Translations under genes and position numbers: made by a program
The notes under the pieces: generated by a model
Databases searched by the model: none
The model's input: only the letters and a program-made list of their open reading frames with translations
What the model was told of the DNA's origin: nothing
Shown here: piece after piece, positions 45,709 to 57,019 of the stretch
How positions within the stretch are numbered: position 1 is the first letter of the stretch
Layout of the letters: each line of letters begins with the position of its first letter
Source of the DNA: Cephalotus follicularis
Lineage: Eukaryota > Streptophyta > Magnoliopsida > Oxalidales > Cephalotaceae
Assembly: GCA_001972305.1 (NCBI GenBank)
Contig: BDDD01001467.1
Location: 186,001-250,000, forward strand
Direction: 5' to 3'
Length of the DNA: 64,000 bases

Positions 45709-48268
45709 TCACATAGGTTATAAGACCTTAGGAATGTTAGATTAGGGTGTCCCTACAAGCCACGAGGAGGCTGCACACATATGTACTTTACATATGACAC
45801 ACTCTTGAATCATACATTCGTAGTTCCATTCGTATTCTATTGTGCATATTCAGTAAACATTGGCATTTTGCTATATGTATTATCCCAAACCGTCTCTACG
45901 GATCAGTTGATCACCATGTCAACTGAATACACATATAGCGCCCTGTCCGAAAAGGGTTGGATCTCGTGCCTGAGAGGTTATGAGAATGAGATCCTTACTC
46001 CCTTGTGACAAAAGTTCCAAGTCATAGGTTCACTTTCTTAGGGCAATTGATGAACTGCAAAGACTTGCCATGTCATGCTTGCTCTATATGGTAAAAGGGG
46101 ATAGATTATCTCATTGCCATTTGGGTTTTACCCTAAAGCTGATGCGGGGTGCGTGCAGAGGCACGACACTGAACCGACCCATCATAGGTTATCTATTTGA
46201 AAAGTCAACACCTCTGTCAATAGAGTTCCTATTGTCGCGGTAGTGTTTAGTCAAAGGTGACTAGTAGATCTTACGCGATTTACATTGTGTCCTTAGACTT
46301 GAGAAGCTAACATGCATTGTTTAGTAACTGCTTGGCTTTGATTTTTGCCTTCCCCAACACTAGCCATGTGCTGGCAAAAGGGTTGTCTTTGGGCCTTGTG
46401 GGAGCTACATTGAGATGTATGGGAGAGTGCGCAAGATGGGATCGTCACACCCGTGTTGAGGGTTATAGGCTCTATAACATCTGTGACCGTTGAGGACTTA
46501 AACTCCCAACCGGGCACTGGGAGATTGGGAACAAGTGATTTTCGAGGATATCTCCCATAGTCTTAGTGCGTTCATAGAATTATAGTTATCGCATTTTTTC
46601 CTAGGGGTGACATTAAACCAAACCCTAGTCCGCGGTCGGAGCAGATATGATGAAGGATACGCTGTGCACAAACCGATGACAGTGATAAAGCACTGGGGAG
46701 CCAACTAACAAATGATAGACGTGGTACTTTGTGGTCCACAGACCCGGGGGTGATTATAGATCACACTAGGGATATTAGCTCGATAGTCGTACCAGAACTT
46801 TGAGATGTTATGGGAAATTTATCATCGTACCGAAATTCCACCGGGCTTTCGGGTCCTGCCTGATTATTGGAAAAGTGACGCATGATGCACACATGCTCGC
46901 TTGGTGGTAAATCTAGTTTTTTAACTAGTATATATTAATTTGACATTTGTGGTTTGTTTCTCTCTCCACAAATTGCCTTATTGATATATAGAGAGATTTT
47001 ATAGCCGGAGCATAATTTGATTTTAATTAAATCAAAATTAAAGAGAGAGTCTTTAATTAATTAAAAGAAAGAGTCTTTAATTAATAAAGGGAGACACGTT
47101 GAATTAAAACGAAGAGAGATACATTTTAATAAAGAGAAGGAGATATTTTCGGACATAAGAGAAATTATTCTTTTTGTCTTAAAATCGTCGGGCTCGTGCG
47201 CTCACAAGAGAGAGACGAGCTTTGTGCCCCAGCGCGTAAGAGGGGCACGTTCGGCCAGAGGATATGACGGCGCTTCGCGCCGGTAGCACAGGATGAAGCA
47301 TCCGTTCACCCACGATATGCCTCTTCCTCACACTCTCTCGCATTTTCTCCTTCTTTCTCCCCCGTTTTGTCCCTTACGGAAGTTTACGTATTTTTCCGTT
47401 TCTTGCTCCTGGCGTCTCTTTCCGCCGCCGATGATCACTATTGGTGGAGCAAATCAATGGCTCTATCCATTTTGGTCCTTGTTTTGCGTTTCCCATGCGT
47501 TTTGGCCAGTGTTTGTGCGCTGTGAGTCAACTCGCTGGGTTGACCTGTCGGCCCGTGTGACTTGGCGTTTTGCGTTGAGTCACGGTGGGTCTTGGTTTCT
47601 AGCGCTTAGATCCGGTGGTCTAAGGCGCATGGCTGATGTGGTCAGGCTTGGTTTAGTTGGACGAGTTTACTAAGTGAGTCTGACTCGCCGATTCGTTGTG
47701 ATCGCCCGTTCCATGGTGAGTCGCAGTGGGTCTCCACCATAAACGTGGAGATCGGGTCTTTTGGTGACTGGATATGGTGCGGCCGGTCCATGGCGGGTTG
47801 AACTGGAACTCGCTAAGTCCAACTCAGCGATTCACTGCCGCTGCAAGCTGCATCCGGGCGATTCATGACACTTCTTGCCGGGTCTCCACCACAAGTGCGC
47901 GTTTGGAGTCCAATGGAGTCTTGGTCGGTCCCTGGCGGGTTGGCTGGATTCCAGCCAGTGGGTCTGATGAGGGGCGGTGGCTGCTGCAAACATGTAGCGG
48001 CAAAGTGGTGGAGCCTCCAACGTTGGTATTGTTACTTCCCTTTTATTTTTGTTGTTTCCGATATGGTTTTGGTTTATCTTTATGTGCATGCTTGATTTTG
48101 TTTTTGTTCAATTGTTAATTAAACAGAGATCCTAAGCATATTGATTATGGTAGTAAGATGTTAGTGTGAACCTTGACTTGCAGTCTTGGTGTTTTTTGAA
48201 AAATTAAAATTATACACACTGGCGTCCTAGACCCAAAATCGACCGGAAGCCCTCTAGGGTTTCTAACA
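45709..48268 (-). mobile_element. Insertion Q: probable solo LTR, Copia-like ends
   Basis: B LTR sequence is interrupted here and resumes at 48269. The right end reads TGTTAGAAACCCTAGAGGG on the minus strand, a common start of plant Copia LTRs. The left end (near 45709) is poorly kept, and the flanks AGGGT/AGGAA match at only three of five bases, so the left boundary is uncertain. Inside are repeated GTCTTTAATTAAT words at 47040-47090 and a GC-richer part at 47200-48010 with GAGTC...GACTC words. Open frames in that part resemble no known protein and are probably chance. Confidence 0.6.
47515..47830 (-). repeat. Degenerate TGAGTCGACTCA-type words in Q
   Basis: GTGAGTCAACTCGCTGG (47522), GTGAGTCTGACTCGCC (47673), GGTGAGTCGCAGTGG (47716) and AACTCGCTAAGTCCAACTC (47807) are spaced tens to about 130 bp apart. 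They are imperfect, and are grouped here by likeness to I and K. Confidence 0.5.
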
Positions 48269-48856
48269 AGGAAAGCTTCCTATAGAACCCATTTGAAGAT
48301 AAAAGAGTTCGGGGTTGAAAAGAGGATGAAAACATAGCATTTTATATAAAACAGTGCAACAAAACACCGACACTTTAGACAAAGCGACGACAGTTAGGAT
48401 TTTAGGCCAAAGCGTTGACGGTTTGAGCAAAGCGTCAACAACTTAGAGTTTAGGCAAAGCGTTGACGATTTAAATATAAGCGCCAACGGTTTGACAGTCT
48501 AGACATCTACATCGGGCTGTCACCAGTAGGAAAATTGAACCAAATTCCCTTTAAACTATTTAAAACTCGGTTCAAAGGAAGCTAGAAGCTCCAATGGTTG
48601 ATTATAACTTAAAAATAGCTTCAAAACACTAAAATCCATACCCATAAACCAATAATCGAGAGAGAAGGGAGATTGGGGCTAAATGTCCCAAAACTCACTA
48701 ATCTCTCTCTGATCTCCATTCCAATCCATTATGAACCATAACAATCACCCTAACTCATCCATCTAACATGTGTATATCAATTCGTAACCATACCATCATG
48801 CGGTTCAATCACAAAATGAGATTCAAAGCATATATATAGAACCTACCTACAACTGT
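48269..48856 (-). repeat. 5' LTR of B, segment 3, with decayed palindrome cluster
   Basis: It matches 3597-4156. The cluster at 48360-48530 mirrors 3682-3830 with more CG loss (AAAGCGTTGACGG, AAAGCGTCAACAA, AAAGCGTTGACGA). No gene is seen. Confidence 0.87.
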
Positions 48857-50509
48857 TGTCACGCCCCGAACCACAACTAAACCAGTATCATAACATTCTA
48901 ATGCCTCAATCGATGGGCCTGTCCCTGTTTAATGCATTAACACATATAAATCTAACACTGCCACAAGCCGGCAGGTCAATAGCTGAATATAAAACATAAC
49001 TCTAATATATCTTTACATTTGTCTCTTATACAATAACAATAAATACAACCATTTTCAATATCTGTCCTTTTACAATATCACATTTATACAAAGTAGGTCG
49101 GAGGAGAGGTAAATCCTTACCCTGCGATTTAACCTGGCTGGTCACTGCTGTGCGTCCCCTGGACCTGAACCTAACCCATTACATTACAATACAAGGCAAT
49201 GGGTCAGCAACCCAAAGATTGTGTAGGATATACATATGCAATGAACATATAGAAGTGCAGCAGATATGTGTACAATATGTGAGATATATGTATGACAAGA
49301 GATGCATGAATGCCAATTCATAGCAATGTAACTCATAATATAAAGGTCATGGACCATAACCTAGAGACCAATAGAACATGTAATCTACCATTCGTATACG
49401 ACCGTCCCATACCGGTGTATAGGAATGAGATCAAATCAATCGTCACTCCTTAGCAGGCCAATGCCAGACCCCAAAGGTTCTAGCCCAGTACAACCATTCC
49501 CCCAGATTCATATACGCTAGTGATCTACCATTCGTATACAACCGTCCCATACCGGCGTATAAGAATAGGATCAACAACAACCATCTAGGGATACATACCA
49601 TTGTCCTATCGTAACCATAGTATAGCCATACCATAACAATCAGGACCATCATGATCCATAACGATATGGTCCATAACCATATCGTATCCATCCATAGCCA
49701 TAACCGTTGCCCTTATCATTCAGCGTCCATATAATTCCAAAATCCTTTCAAGCGTATACAATCTCTTCTCGGCTTCCTCTGCCGAGGTAACAGACTAGGC
49801 GCTCTTGGCGACCTAGGCAGAAGCCCTTATTCCACTGGCAGACTAGAGTAGGATCCATAAGTAGAACAGGGAAGAGAAGATGGACATTCTCTAAAACTGG
49901 TCTCTCTAGCTACAACCACCCTCTATATCCATATATCATCACAATCTGACCATTACAACACGTAACAACACGATTCGTAACCATATTGTATCCGTCCCAT
50001 GACGCACCATAACCATTTGGTATCCGTTCCATAATTGTACGATCCATCGTCATACGAACCAAAGCCGTACGATTCATAACGTATAATCCATAGTCGTACG
50101 ATCCGTATGGCGAAACCATACTATATGCCATAATGCAACAAAATAAAGATATTCCATGCATGCCACAGGGTAGTAAGGTTTTGTGCATGCATCAAGTGAA
50201 ATCATAAGTCATGTGGTGAACAATATACATATATGTGTATCAGTATGCAAAGTGATTTCATGTGTATAAATGACAATCATGGACAACTTCAATATACCAG
50301 CCGTCCCTAAGCGGTGTATATTTAGCTAGTCCTAATCACGTCGAGTCCATAGGCCTGTCGACAATCCATATAACAATTCATATCGATCATAGGGACAATC
50401 AGTCCATAGGGTCCATCCCACCCTCGATGCACTTTTGGTGTCATGGGGGAGTAAGGAATGAGATAACACTGACCACATCGTTTATTTCATGATTTGTATA
50501 GGTCCTCTC

Positions 50510-50765
50510 AATATGTAGGGTCCACGCAATGTATATGGGTCCTCCCTACATGTGGGGTCCACGCATCGTATCGATCCTCCCACAATAGTGGGGTCCACAT
50601 ATCCTATCGGTCCTCCCACAATAGTGGAGTCCACGTATTGGTCCTTCCACAATAGTGGGGTCCACATATCGTATCGGTCCTCCCACAATAATGGGATCCG
50701 CGTATCGTATCGGCCCTCCCACAATAGTGGGGCCACGTATTGGTCCTCCCAATATAGTGGGGTAA
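50510..50765. repeat. Minisatellite in I
   Basis: Six to seven diverged units of TCCTCCCACAATAGTGGGGT plus CCACATATCGTATCGG vary between about 30 and 45 bp. CCCACAATAGTGGG in each unit is itself a short inverted repeat (CCCAC...GTGGG). Confidence 0.9.
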
Positions 50766-51459
50766 GCTCTTTTGTATGGTCCATAATCACAATGTGGTGT
50801 AAACTGTGGTCTAACATTCATAACGTTCATGACGGAAATGAAAGTCAGGAATGGGTTATCTCTATAGCCTCATACAGTACAATCGATAATCCATCCCGTA
50901 GTTGTGACCCAAAATCATGTATGCTTTTAAGTAATAGGGACCATTTGTAAAGGATCTCATGGACCCACATCTATACAATCACGCATCCATATAATTATAA
51001 CTCGTACGCATACCAATTCATATAACCATTTAGAAAGCATGAATGCAATGCAAGTAGTATAACCTACTCTAGTGAGCTACCATTCATATACTACCATCCC
51101 ATACCGGCATATATGAATGGGATCAAGGCAACAGCCATCTGAGCACGTACCATCGGAACATATGTATACCTACCTGTTAACGGTTGAGCTTGCGAGTCGG
51201 GACGACTTGCAGCAGAATCCATGAATTGCCACCTCCTCTAAGCTTCACTCGCTGTCACGAGCACAACTCCATCTTTTGTCAATGGAGTTCTCTTTCTCTC
51301 CTCGTATCACTGCAATAACCATCACACATTCTGTTCTGACTTACACAAATGTAGCAATTACACATTGTCGTCACCGGAGTTTTGACCAATTTTCGACCAA
51401 CACATCGAAACTCCGACCACGCAATAAACAGGCTCCAAATTGGCCAATCTATGCACTGG

Positions 51460-51800
51460 TAGTCGTGACTCACCGTGAATCGCAGTCACAGCCAATAATG
51501 AGTCAACTCACTGGTCAACCACAACTTCGGTCACCACCCGAAATCACCACACAATCATCAATTCTATGTGTCACTGCCAGAGACTCGCCGTAGAACGGGC
51601 TGTCACAGCCAGCCAGTGAGTTCAGCTCATTGAGTTGACTCAACGGTCGTCTACAACTCCGGCCACCACCATAAAACGCATCACAATCATCATATCAACA
51701 CATCCATGCCTTTAACTCACCGAGACTCAGCGCAAAACACGCGATCAAAGGCGACAGTGAGTTAACTTCATTGAGTCAACTCGTCAGTAGGAATCTGTCC
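51460..51800 (-). repeat. TGAGTCGACTCA-type words in I
   Basis: GAGTCAACTCACTGGTCAAC (51500), CAGTGAGTTCAGCTCATTG (51613), GAGTTGACTCAACGG (51633), and GTGAGTTAACTTCATTG with GAGTCAACTCG (51757-51783) occur. The core is mostly GTCAAC or GTTGAC, a decayed GTCGAC. Confidence 0.65.
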
Positions 51801-52184
51801 GTTTCTGGCCGAATGGCGCCAAACCAGCAACTGAAATAGGTGTATCCGGCCTCCTAGGTGAAGACCTGACCTTCCTGCGATGCTAACCGGCGGTGGAACG
51901 CGCGACAATGGCGTGACAGTGGTGACAGTGATGGGGAGAAGAAGGAAAGAAAAGAGAAGGGGAAGGAGGTTACCGGTCAGTTGTGGGTGACCCGTGCCCC
52001 GCCATCTCCTCCGGTGACGGCCGCTTGTTCGCTGGCGTGAAGCTCTCTCTCCCACTCTCTCTCGTTTTCTCTCCCATCATACTTTCTTTGGCGCAAGTGA
52101 TGCGCTCGTCGCATAACACACTTGTGTTATGCACCTGATGGCTTTTTTTTTTCAATATACAAATATATATATTGGGGGCTTACA

Positions 52185-52667
52185 ACTATTGAAAACAAAG
52201 AATAGAAAGGATTTGATGTTGAATCCTTGTTATGATACTTCTTTCAAATTCAAAACTCTACCACGAATCCAACAAGTTGCAACTGTTGAAAACAAAGGAT
52301 AGAAAGGATTTGATGTTGAATCCTTGTTATGATACTTCCTTCAAATTCCAAACTCCACCACGAATCCAACAAGTCCTTCCTTGCTCATTTCTAACATCTC
52401 TTTGTCTAGCTCACTCTCTCACTCTCTCTCTAGAAAGTGGAGGAGAAAATAATGAGAAAAGAGAAAGAGTTAACCTATATATAGGCTCCTTTAGGGGAAA
52501 AACCCATAAGTACTCCCTAGGCTCGATTGAACCGACACAACCTATAAACAACCATAAAAGTGAAAATACAATAATACTATATAAATTTCATGCCATCCAT
52601 AAATACAATACCGTATAATACCATATAAATACAAAAAATTCTGGACATCTATAACTCGGGGCTTACA
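52185..52667 (-). repeat. 5' LTR of B, segment 4, with a 97-bp tandem duplication
   Basis: This is the outer end of B (ATAACTCGGGGCTTACA at 52667). Two units of about 97 bp start at 52185 and 52282; the 3' LTR has only one (near 4156). Solo LTR I sits at the left edge of the first unit. A TATA box (TATATATA, minus) lies at 52476-52483. Confidence 0.88.
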
Positions 52668-53045
52668 ATACAAGTCATAATAGGCATAATCAGTATCATT
52701 TTAGGTAGAGAAACTATACCAAAATGCTTGAAGCTTGTGGGTTGCTCAAAGTGTAGAAAATGGAGATTGGACTCAAGTCCAAGGATCCCCAAGCCTTAAG
52801 CTTTAATGGCAAGTAGAGATGGTGTGTAAATACATGCAAATGGAAATTCAATCTTCTCCTTGGAGCTGGGCAGTTTCGACTGGTGCAATGAAGAGAACAA
52901 GAGCGTTTACAGGTTTTCCAAATGTGTTAGCAGTGTGTGTGTTTATCAGTATATTGTCACGAAGGCTCTATGTGGAAAGCTCCAACTATGGACATCAGGG
53001 TTTAGGGTTACAATTTTAAAAATTTTATTACATTTGATCCCCAAG
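52668..53045. other. Unassigned spacer between B and M
   Basis: These 378 bp follow the outer end of B. There is no conserved frame, LTR terminus or repeat recognised. It may be the sequence B inserted into, or a remnant of an older element. Confidence 0.4.
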
Positions 53046-54241
53046 TGTTCACGAATTTTGAATGTTTTAAATTTGTATCGCAAGTGCACGATTGTGCAGT
53101 AATGGGTCAAACGCTAAGAAACAAGCTAAATAAATTTTAATCTATCCATCCTAGGAAAAAAGTATGCAATCTTGAAGGAATATTGAACTAACAAGAATGA
53201 CGCATGCAAAATTATGAATTATCAAAGCAGTAAATAAAACCGGATAAAATATGCAAGACAAAATCGGTTTTAGGATATAGAAACTCACCATAGATTAAAT
53301 TGAACAACTCACTTACTTGATTCATCAGACCTTGGTAACCAATGGCATCTAGGTCAATACAGAGTGCGACTGTGATGACAAATCGTTTGAGTAGTCATGC
53401 TAGGTCTATACATAGTGTGACAGCAGCGAAAAATCATATGAGTAGACATTCAATGTATATACGGAGTGTGTTCGGCGTGACAAACCGTATGAGTAGACTC
53501 CATTGATTGCGTTAAAAACCATTCATTCAACAACGTTCTTATTCAATGACAAAGTATTTGTGGATTTTAATCAGACAGACAAAGTGTGTGTAAAGGCAAA
53601 AAATTGAAGAACAAATCAAAAGTTCAAGGATTTTATTGATGGAGTTGAATCAATACAATCTAGGATTTGTTCTAACCATAAAAACCTTGAGAGTTTAGCT
53701 ACTAAACATTATAATAAAGCTACAAAAATTGTAGAAGAAGGAGGCAGCTACTTCTCTCTACTCTCTACTGCTTATGGCCGACTATTATTTATATATATAC
53801 ACTTACAAAACTGATTAAAAATGGAAATAAAGTTAACCTAATTACAAAGCTAACAAAAATCTAAAACTTTCTGATTTTGTTGTCAGGCGTAAGCATCGAC
53901 ACTTATGTTCTTAGCATCGATGGTTTGCTGCTTTGACGTGAACATGTTCCGCACTTTATTTGTTAAGCGTCGACGGTTTAGTACAAAGAGTTGTGGAGTT
54001 GCTCTACACGGCTTAAGCATCGATTCTAAAGTGTAACCCATCAGCGCTTTAGAATGTCTGAGCTGAGAGTCGACGCTTAAGGAATGCACTTCGATTGTTA
54101 AGCTTCTGTACCAAAGCGTTGAGGCTTTAATCTTAACTGCTGGCACTTTGTGTCTAAGCGTCGACGCTTATGTTGAAGGCGTCGACGCTTAACTCTGTTT
54201 TTCTGCAGAAATTTGTCATTCTTCAGGATTTGATCTTTTAT
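53046..54241. mobile_element. Element M: LTR segment related to L, cut by N
   Basis: It begins TGTTCACGAATTTTGAATG after CCAAG and shares CGCAAGTGCACGATTG (53073), ATCGGTTTTAGGATATAG (53264) and the ~56-bp units (53347-53500) with L. A TATATATATA stretch lies near 53795. It carries a palindrome cluster at 53886-54195 that L lacks. N interrupts it at 54242; the rest, and the right TSD, are beyond F and K outside the window. Confidence 0.75.
53886..54195. repeat. Palindrome cluster in M, type TTAAGCGTCGACGCTTAA
   Basis: About twelve copies occur, including TAAGCATCGACACTTAT (53890), TTAAGCGTCGACGG (53966), TTAAGCATCGATTCTAA (54013), GAGTCGACGCTTAA (54067), TAAGCGTCGACGCTTAT (54157) and AGGCGTCGACGCTTAA (54177). 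Confidence 0.88.
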
Positions 54242-54600
54242 TGTAATATCCAAAAATTCTATTTTATGCACTTTGAAATTCTCAGTGTAATTTTTCATGA
54301 ATTAATGAGAAATGATGGATTTTTTCTAGCATAATGTTAAATGTTTAATGAAGAAAGTTGTGGTGATTGAAAATGTTGGCATTTTGACCTAAAGCGTCGA
54401 TGCCCAGAATCAAGGCGTCGGTGTCATGAAAACAAAACACGCGTTTAAGGCTCACACGCTTAAAGCGTCGATGGCAGAGATAAGCGTCGACGCCAATACA
54501 TGCACAAGGTTAAGCGTCGATGCCCACGACATAACCGATGATGCTTGGTCTGTCTGACAGCACATATGCGCTAAGTGTCCACCATTTTCTTCAAGAGAGA
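54242..54600 (+). mobile_element. Element N: LTR start, cut by F
   Basis: It begins TGTAATATCCAAAAATTC after TTTAT (54237-54241). Only 359 bp precede the F insertion. A palindrome cluster (54392-54560) includes AAAGCGTCGATGCCC, AAGGCGTCGGTGTC, AAAGCGTCGATGG, TAAGCGTCGACGCC and TAAGCGTCGATGCCC. The remainder is outside the window. Confidence 0.65.
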
Positions 54601-54748
54601 TGTAATAACCATAAATTCAATCCATGTACATTGTAATATTGATTAATAAAATGTGCACTTACTTGAATTCAATGTCCAAATATTGTACGATTCGTGGTTG
54701 TAGTTTATTTAAGCATATGAACTTAAAAATAACCAAAACAGCCATCGA

Positions 54749-54828
54749 CAGCTGACTGTCACAAGGGAACAGTTGACTGTCTGATGCGTGGTATGACAGT
54801 CGACTGCCTGTTGAAGACAGTAGACTGG
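54749..54828 (+). repeat. Palindrome cluster 1 in F LTR
   Basis: CAGCTGACTG, CAGTTGACTG, CAGTCGACTG and CAGTAGACTG correspond to 35727-35810 of E. It lies upstream of the TATA-like site. Confidence 0.85.
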
Positions 54829-55887
54829 ATCGGTACAGAACAGGTGTCTGTGCATGCCTGTGTGACTGAATCAAAAGGCATTGCATGAGGGACAGGTGTT
54901 AGGCGAAGTCACCAGCTGCCAGAGCATGCAAAAAGGAGTGCTTGCATGTTCTCTGCAGACCTGCAACCTGCAAACTAAAAAGGAAAGAGAGAATGGTGAG
55001 AAAGAGGAATGCATGTGAGAGAGAGAAGGAAGGAGAGGATGCTGAATTATGAGAATCTGGCGAATTCAAAGGTTCCTAAGCCTGTATATCAGCTATCCAT
55101 GAGCTGACTGCGTGTTAGAAAAACACTGAGAAAAGAGGAGAATTGCTGGAGAATTGTTGGCAAGTGGATGCATGTTGAAGGCTTAGAGTGCAAAGGGGGA
55201 CTTTGAAGCTTTGGATTTTTCCTGGTAAGTTTCCAAATTCGAACTCCCTGCTGATGTAGTGACTGTTAATGATGTAACTAGGAGGGTTAGATGTCTTCTG
55301 ATAACATGGTTAAGGTTAACAATCTCTAGAATGGAATTAGAAATGGTAATGAAAGGGAGAAATAAATATGAATATGAAGCTTAGAGAATTGTTGATAAAC
55401 CTATGATTCGATTAGGATTGTTGTTATAGGTGTCTCTAAGTATGTGTATACTGACTAAACATATATACACCTTCTGTAACATGCAAGCATGGTAGTTACT
55501 AGAAGTAGAAGTGAATAATGGAGAAAAGTTATTGATAATGGAAATAGTGACTTAATGAACTCTTGATAAACTACTGTTGAAGTAGTAATTGCAACTGGAT
55601 AAATAGTTAACCTACTGATTAAGTGACTGAATCTCCAAACATGCATTGTATAGATTGATTCTGCTGGAATTAAAGGATTGTTTGGTGAAAAAGCTTAGAA
55701 AACTCAAGAGAGAGATCAATCCCAATTGATCTTTGGATAGCAATTGAGGTAGGGGTAATGACATATTTTAGAAGATATGAGTATGCATGTCATGTATGTT
55801 TATTTTCTGTTTGATTGCATGCACTGATTGAATTATATTAGACATTGGAATATACAAACCTGCTACTGCCTGCATTTCTAGGCAGAA

Positions 55888-55980
55888 GCAGTCAACTGTT
55901 CTTAATGACAGTCGACTGTTAAGACAAAACAGTCGACTGCTCAATTAAAACAGTCGACTATTCTTGAGAACAGCCAACTG
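55888..55980 (+). repeat. Palindrome cluster 2 in F LTR
   Basis: CAGTCAACTG, CAGTCGACTG twice, CAGTCGACTA and CAGCCAACTG are spaced 19-23 bp apart. It corresponds to 34572-34687 of E. Confidence 0.9.
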
Positions 55981-56487
55981 TCCTGGGCTAAAGTTCTGAT
56001 ATATGTCATGTTCAGAACTTAATTTGAATTGCTACTGTCTTGCCACTGTTTTTGTATATGCTACTGTTAATTAGTATATATTAATGATTGTTATAAACCC
56101 TATTGTTCCATATTTCCGAATATTGAACAAACTATGTGCTATATGCACAATTCATGATATTATCTATCATTTCAAATGAAAGCTTATTGTTAAAAAGAAC
56201 TACTGATTTTCCTCCTATGAGAGGTAACCACTATTTTGCTTCCCAAACTGGAAACCACTATTGTATTGATATCATTTTCCTCCTATGAGATGTACGGTCA
56301 TTGAATTGTTATATGTTTCTAAAGAAAACACTTGATATTGCATATTATATATATATGTATTATTATTGAACTGAAATGATTGTCTTTGTTATTGCCGATG
56401 AGTCGAGTGATGGCAGATGTCACTGGCTAACGGAGGCGTTCCTATGTGCCAGGAGTTGGCTAGAGTACACACCCAAAACTGTTTGTA

Positions 56488-57019
56488 TCGCAGATCTTAT
56501 TTGTTAAACTGCCAGCTAATGCCGGTAGTAATTGTTACTTGATCTATCATCTTCGGAGTGTAGGGTGATAGATAGGTGGTGCACAGTCGGTGTTAGGAGA
56601 TAGCGACGTGTGACACCCAAACCACAATATGAATTGATTGTACCCTTGTGCGGTATTCTTGCATTGTATTGTCTATGGCCACTTAGCATGATTGCTTATA
56701 TATTGGCATACTTAAATGATATTTTAAAAATAAACTGTCATACATGTTGCATCCATGTATTCCTTAGCATGCATTATCTTCCTACTTAGCCAAGTGAGGA
56801 CAACGGCTAACCCCTACAATTTCTGATTAAGCGAAGACTTGGAGTTTGCTGCTGGAGCTTGGGGAGCTTCTATTTGTCACCTTAAGATTGTTATTTTATG
56901 ATGATGTACTGTATTTCTAATGAACGGATCATACCCCGTACTCTGTTGTACTTTCCTTATGTAAGGATAATTGTTGGATTATGCCTGCACGTAGTTTGGG
57001 CTGCGTGCGGATGACTTGT
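56488..57019 (+). repeat. 532-bp direct repeat, copy 1 (F LTR)
   Basis: Identical to 57866-58397 except for three substitutions seen by eye; the offset is a constant 1,378 bp. It includes the block GACAACGGCTAACCCCTAC also present in E. It flanks J on the left. Confidence 0.95.

Larger units (their letters stand above)
48857..52184 (-). mobile_element. Solo LTR I (3,328 bp)
   Basis: It starts TGTCACGCCCCGAACC and ends GGGGGCTTACA, with TSD ACTGT (48852-48856) and ACTAT (52185-52189), one mismatch. The other B LTR is uninterrupted here (CAACTGTTGAAAA). The ends resemble those of B and H, so it is gypsy-like and minus-oriented. It has a minisatellite at 50510-50765, three scattered copies of a CATACCGGYRTATA block (49386-49440, 49517-49575, 51085-51125), and TGAGTCAACTCA words at 51460-51800. 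No coding sequence is seen. Confidence 0.9.
3421..52667 (-). mobile_element. Element B: decayed minus-strand chromovirus, host of most insertions
   Basis: B is a Ty3/gypsy chromovirus read right to left: 5' LTR (11184-52667, split), tRNA-iMet primer-binding site (11166-11177), gag, protease, reverse transcriptase/RNase H, integrase, chromodomain-like tail, and 3' LTR (3421-4543, its far end cut by O). Outer ends of the two LTRs share ATAACTCGGGGCTTACA at 4543 and 52667. The gag-pol has many stops and frameshifts. Nested in B are L in gag, and H, Q and I in the 5' LTR. The left TSD lies outside the window, so the right-hand ATACA (52668-52672) cannot be paired. Confidence 0.9.

Noticed and set aside
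47293-48118. Possible gene in the GC-rich part of Q
   Set aside because: Frames overlap on both strands, have no conserved domain, and lie inside an LTR-like insertion.
52668-53045. Spacer as part of a cellular gene
   Set aside because: No splice-like structure, conserved frame or domain could be read.
8619-54241. L and M as the two LTRs of one element
   Set aside because: L has its own TSD in B gag and no internal region. M is outside B and diverged from L.
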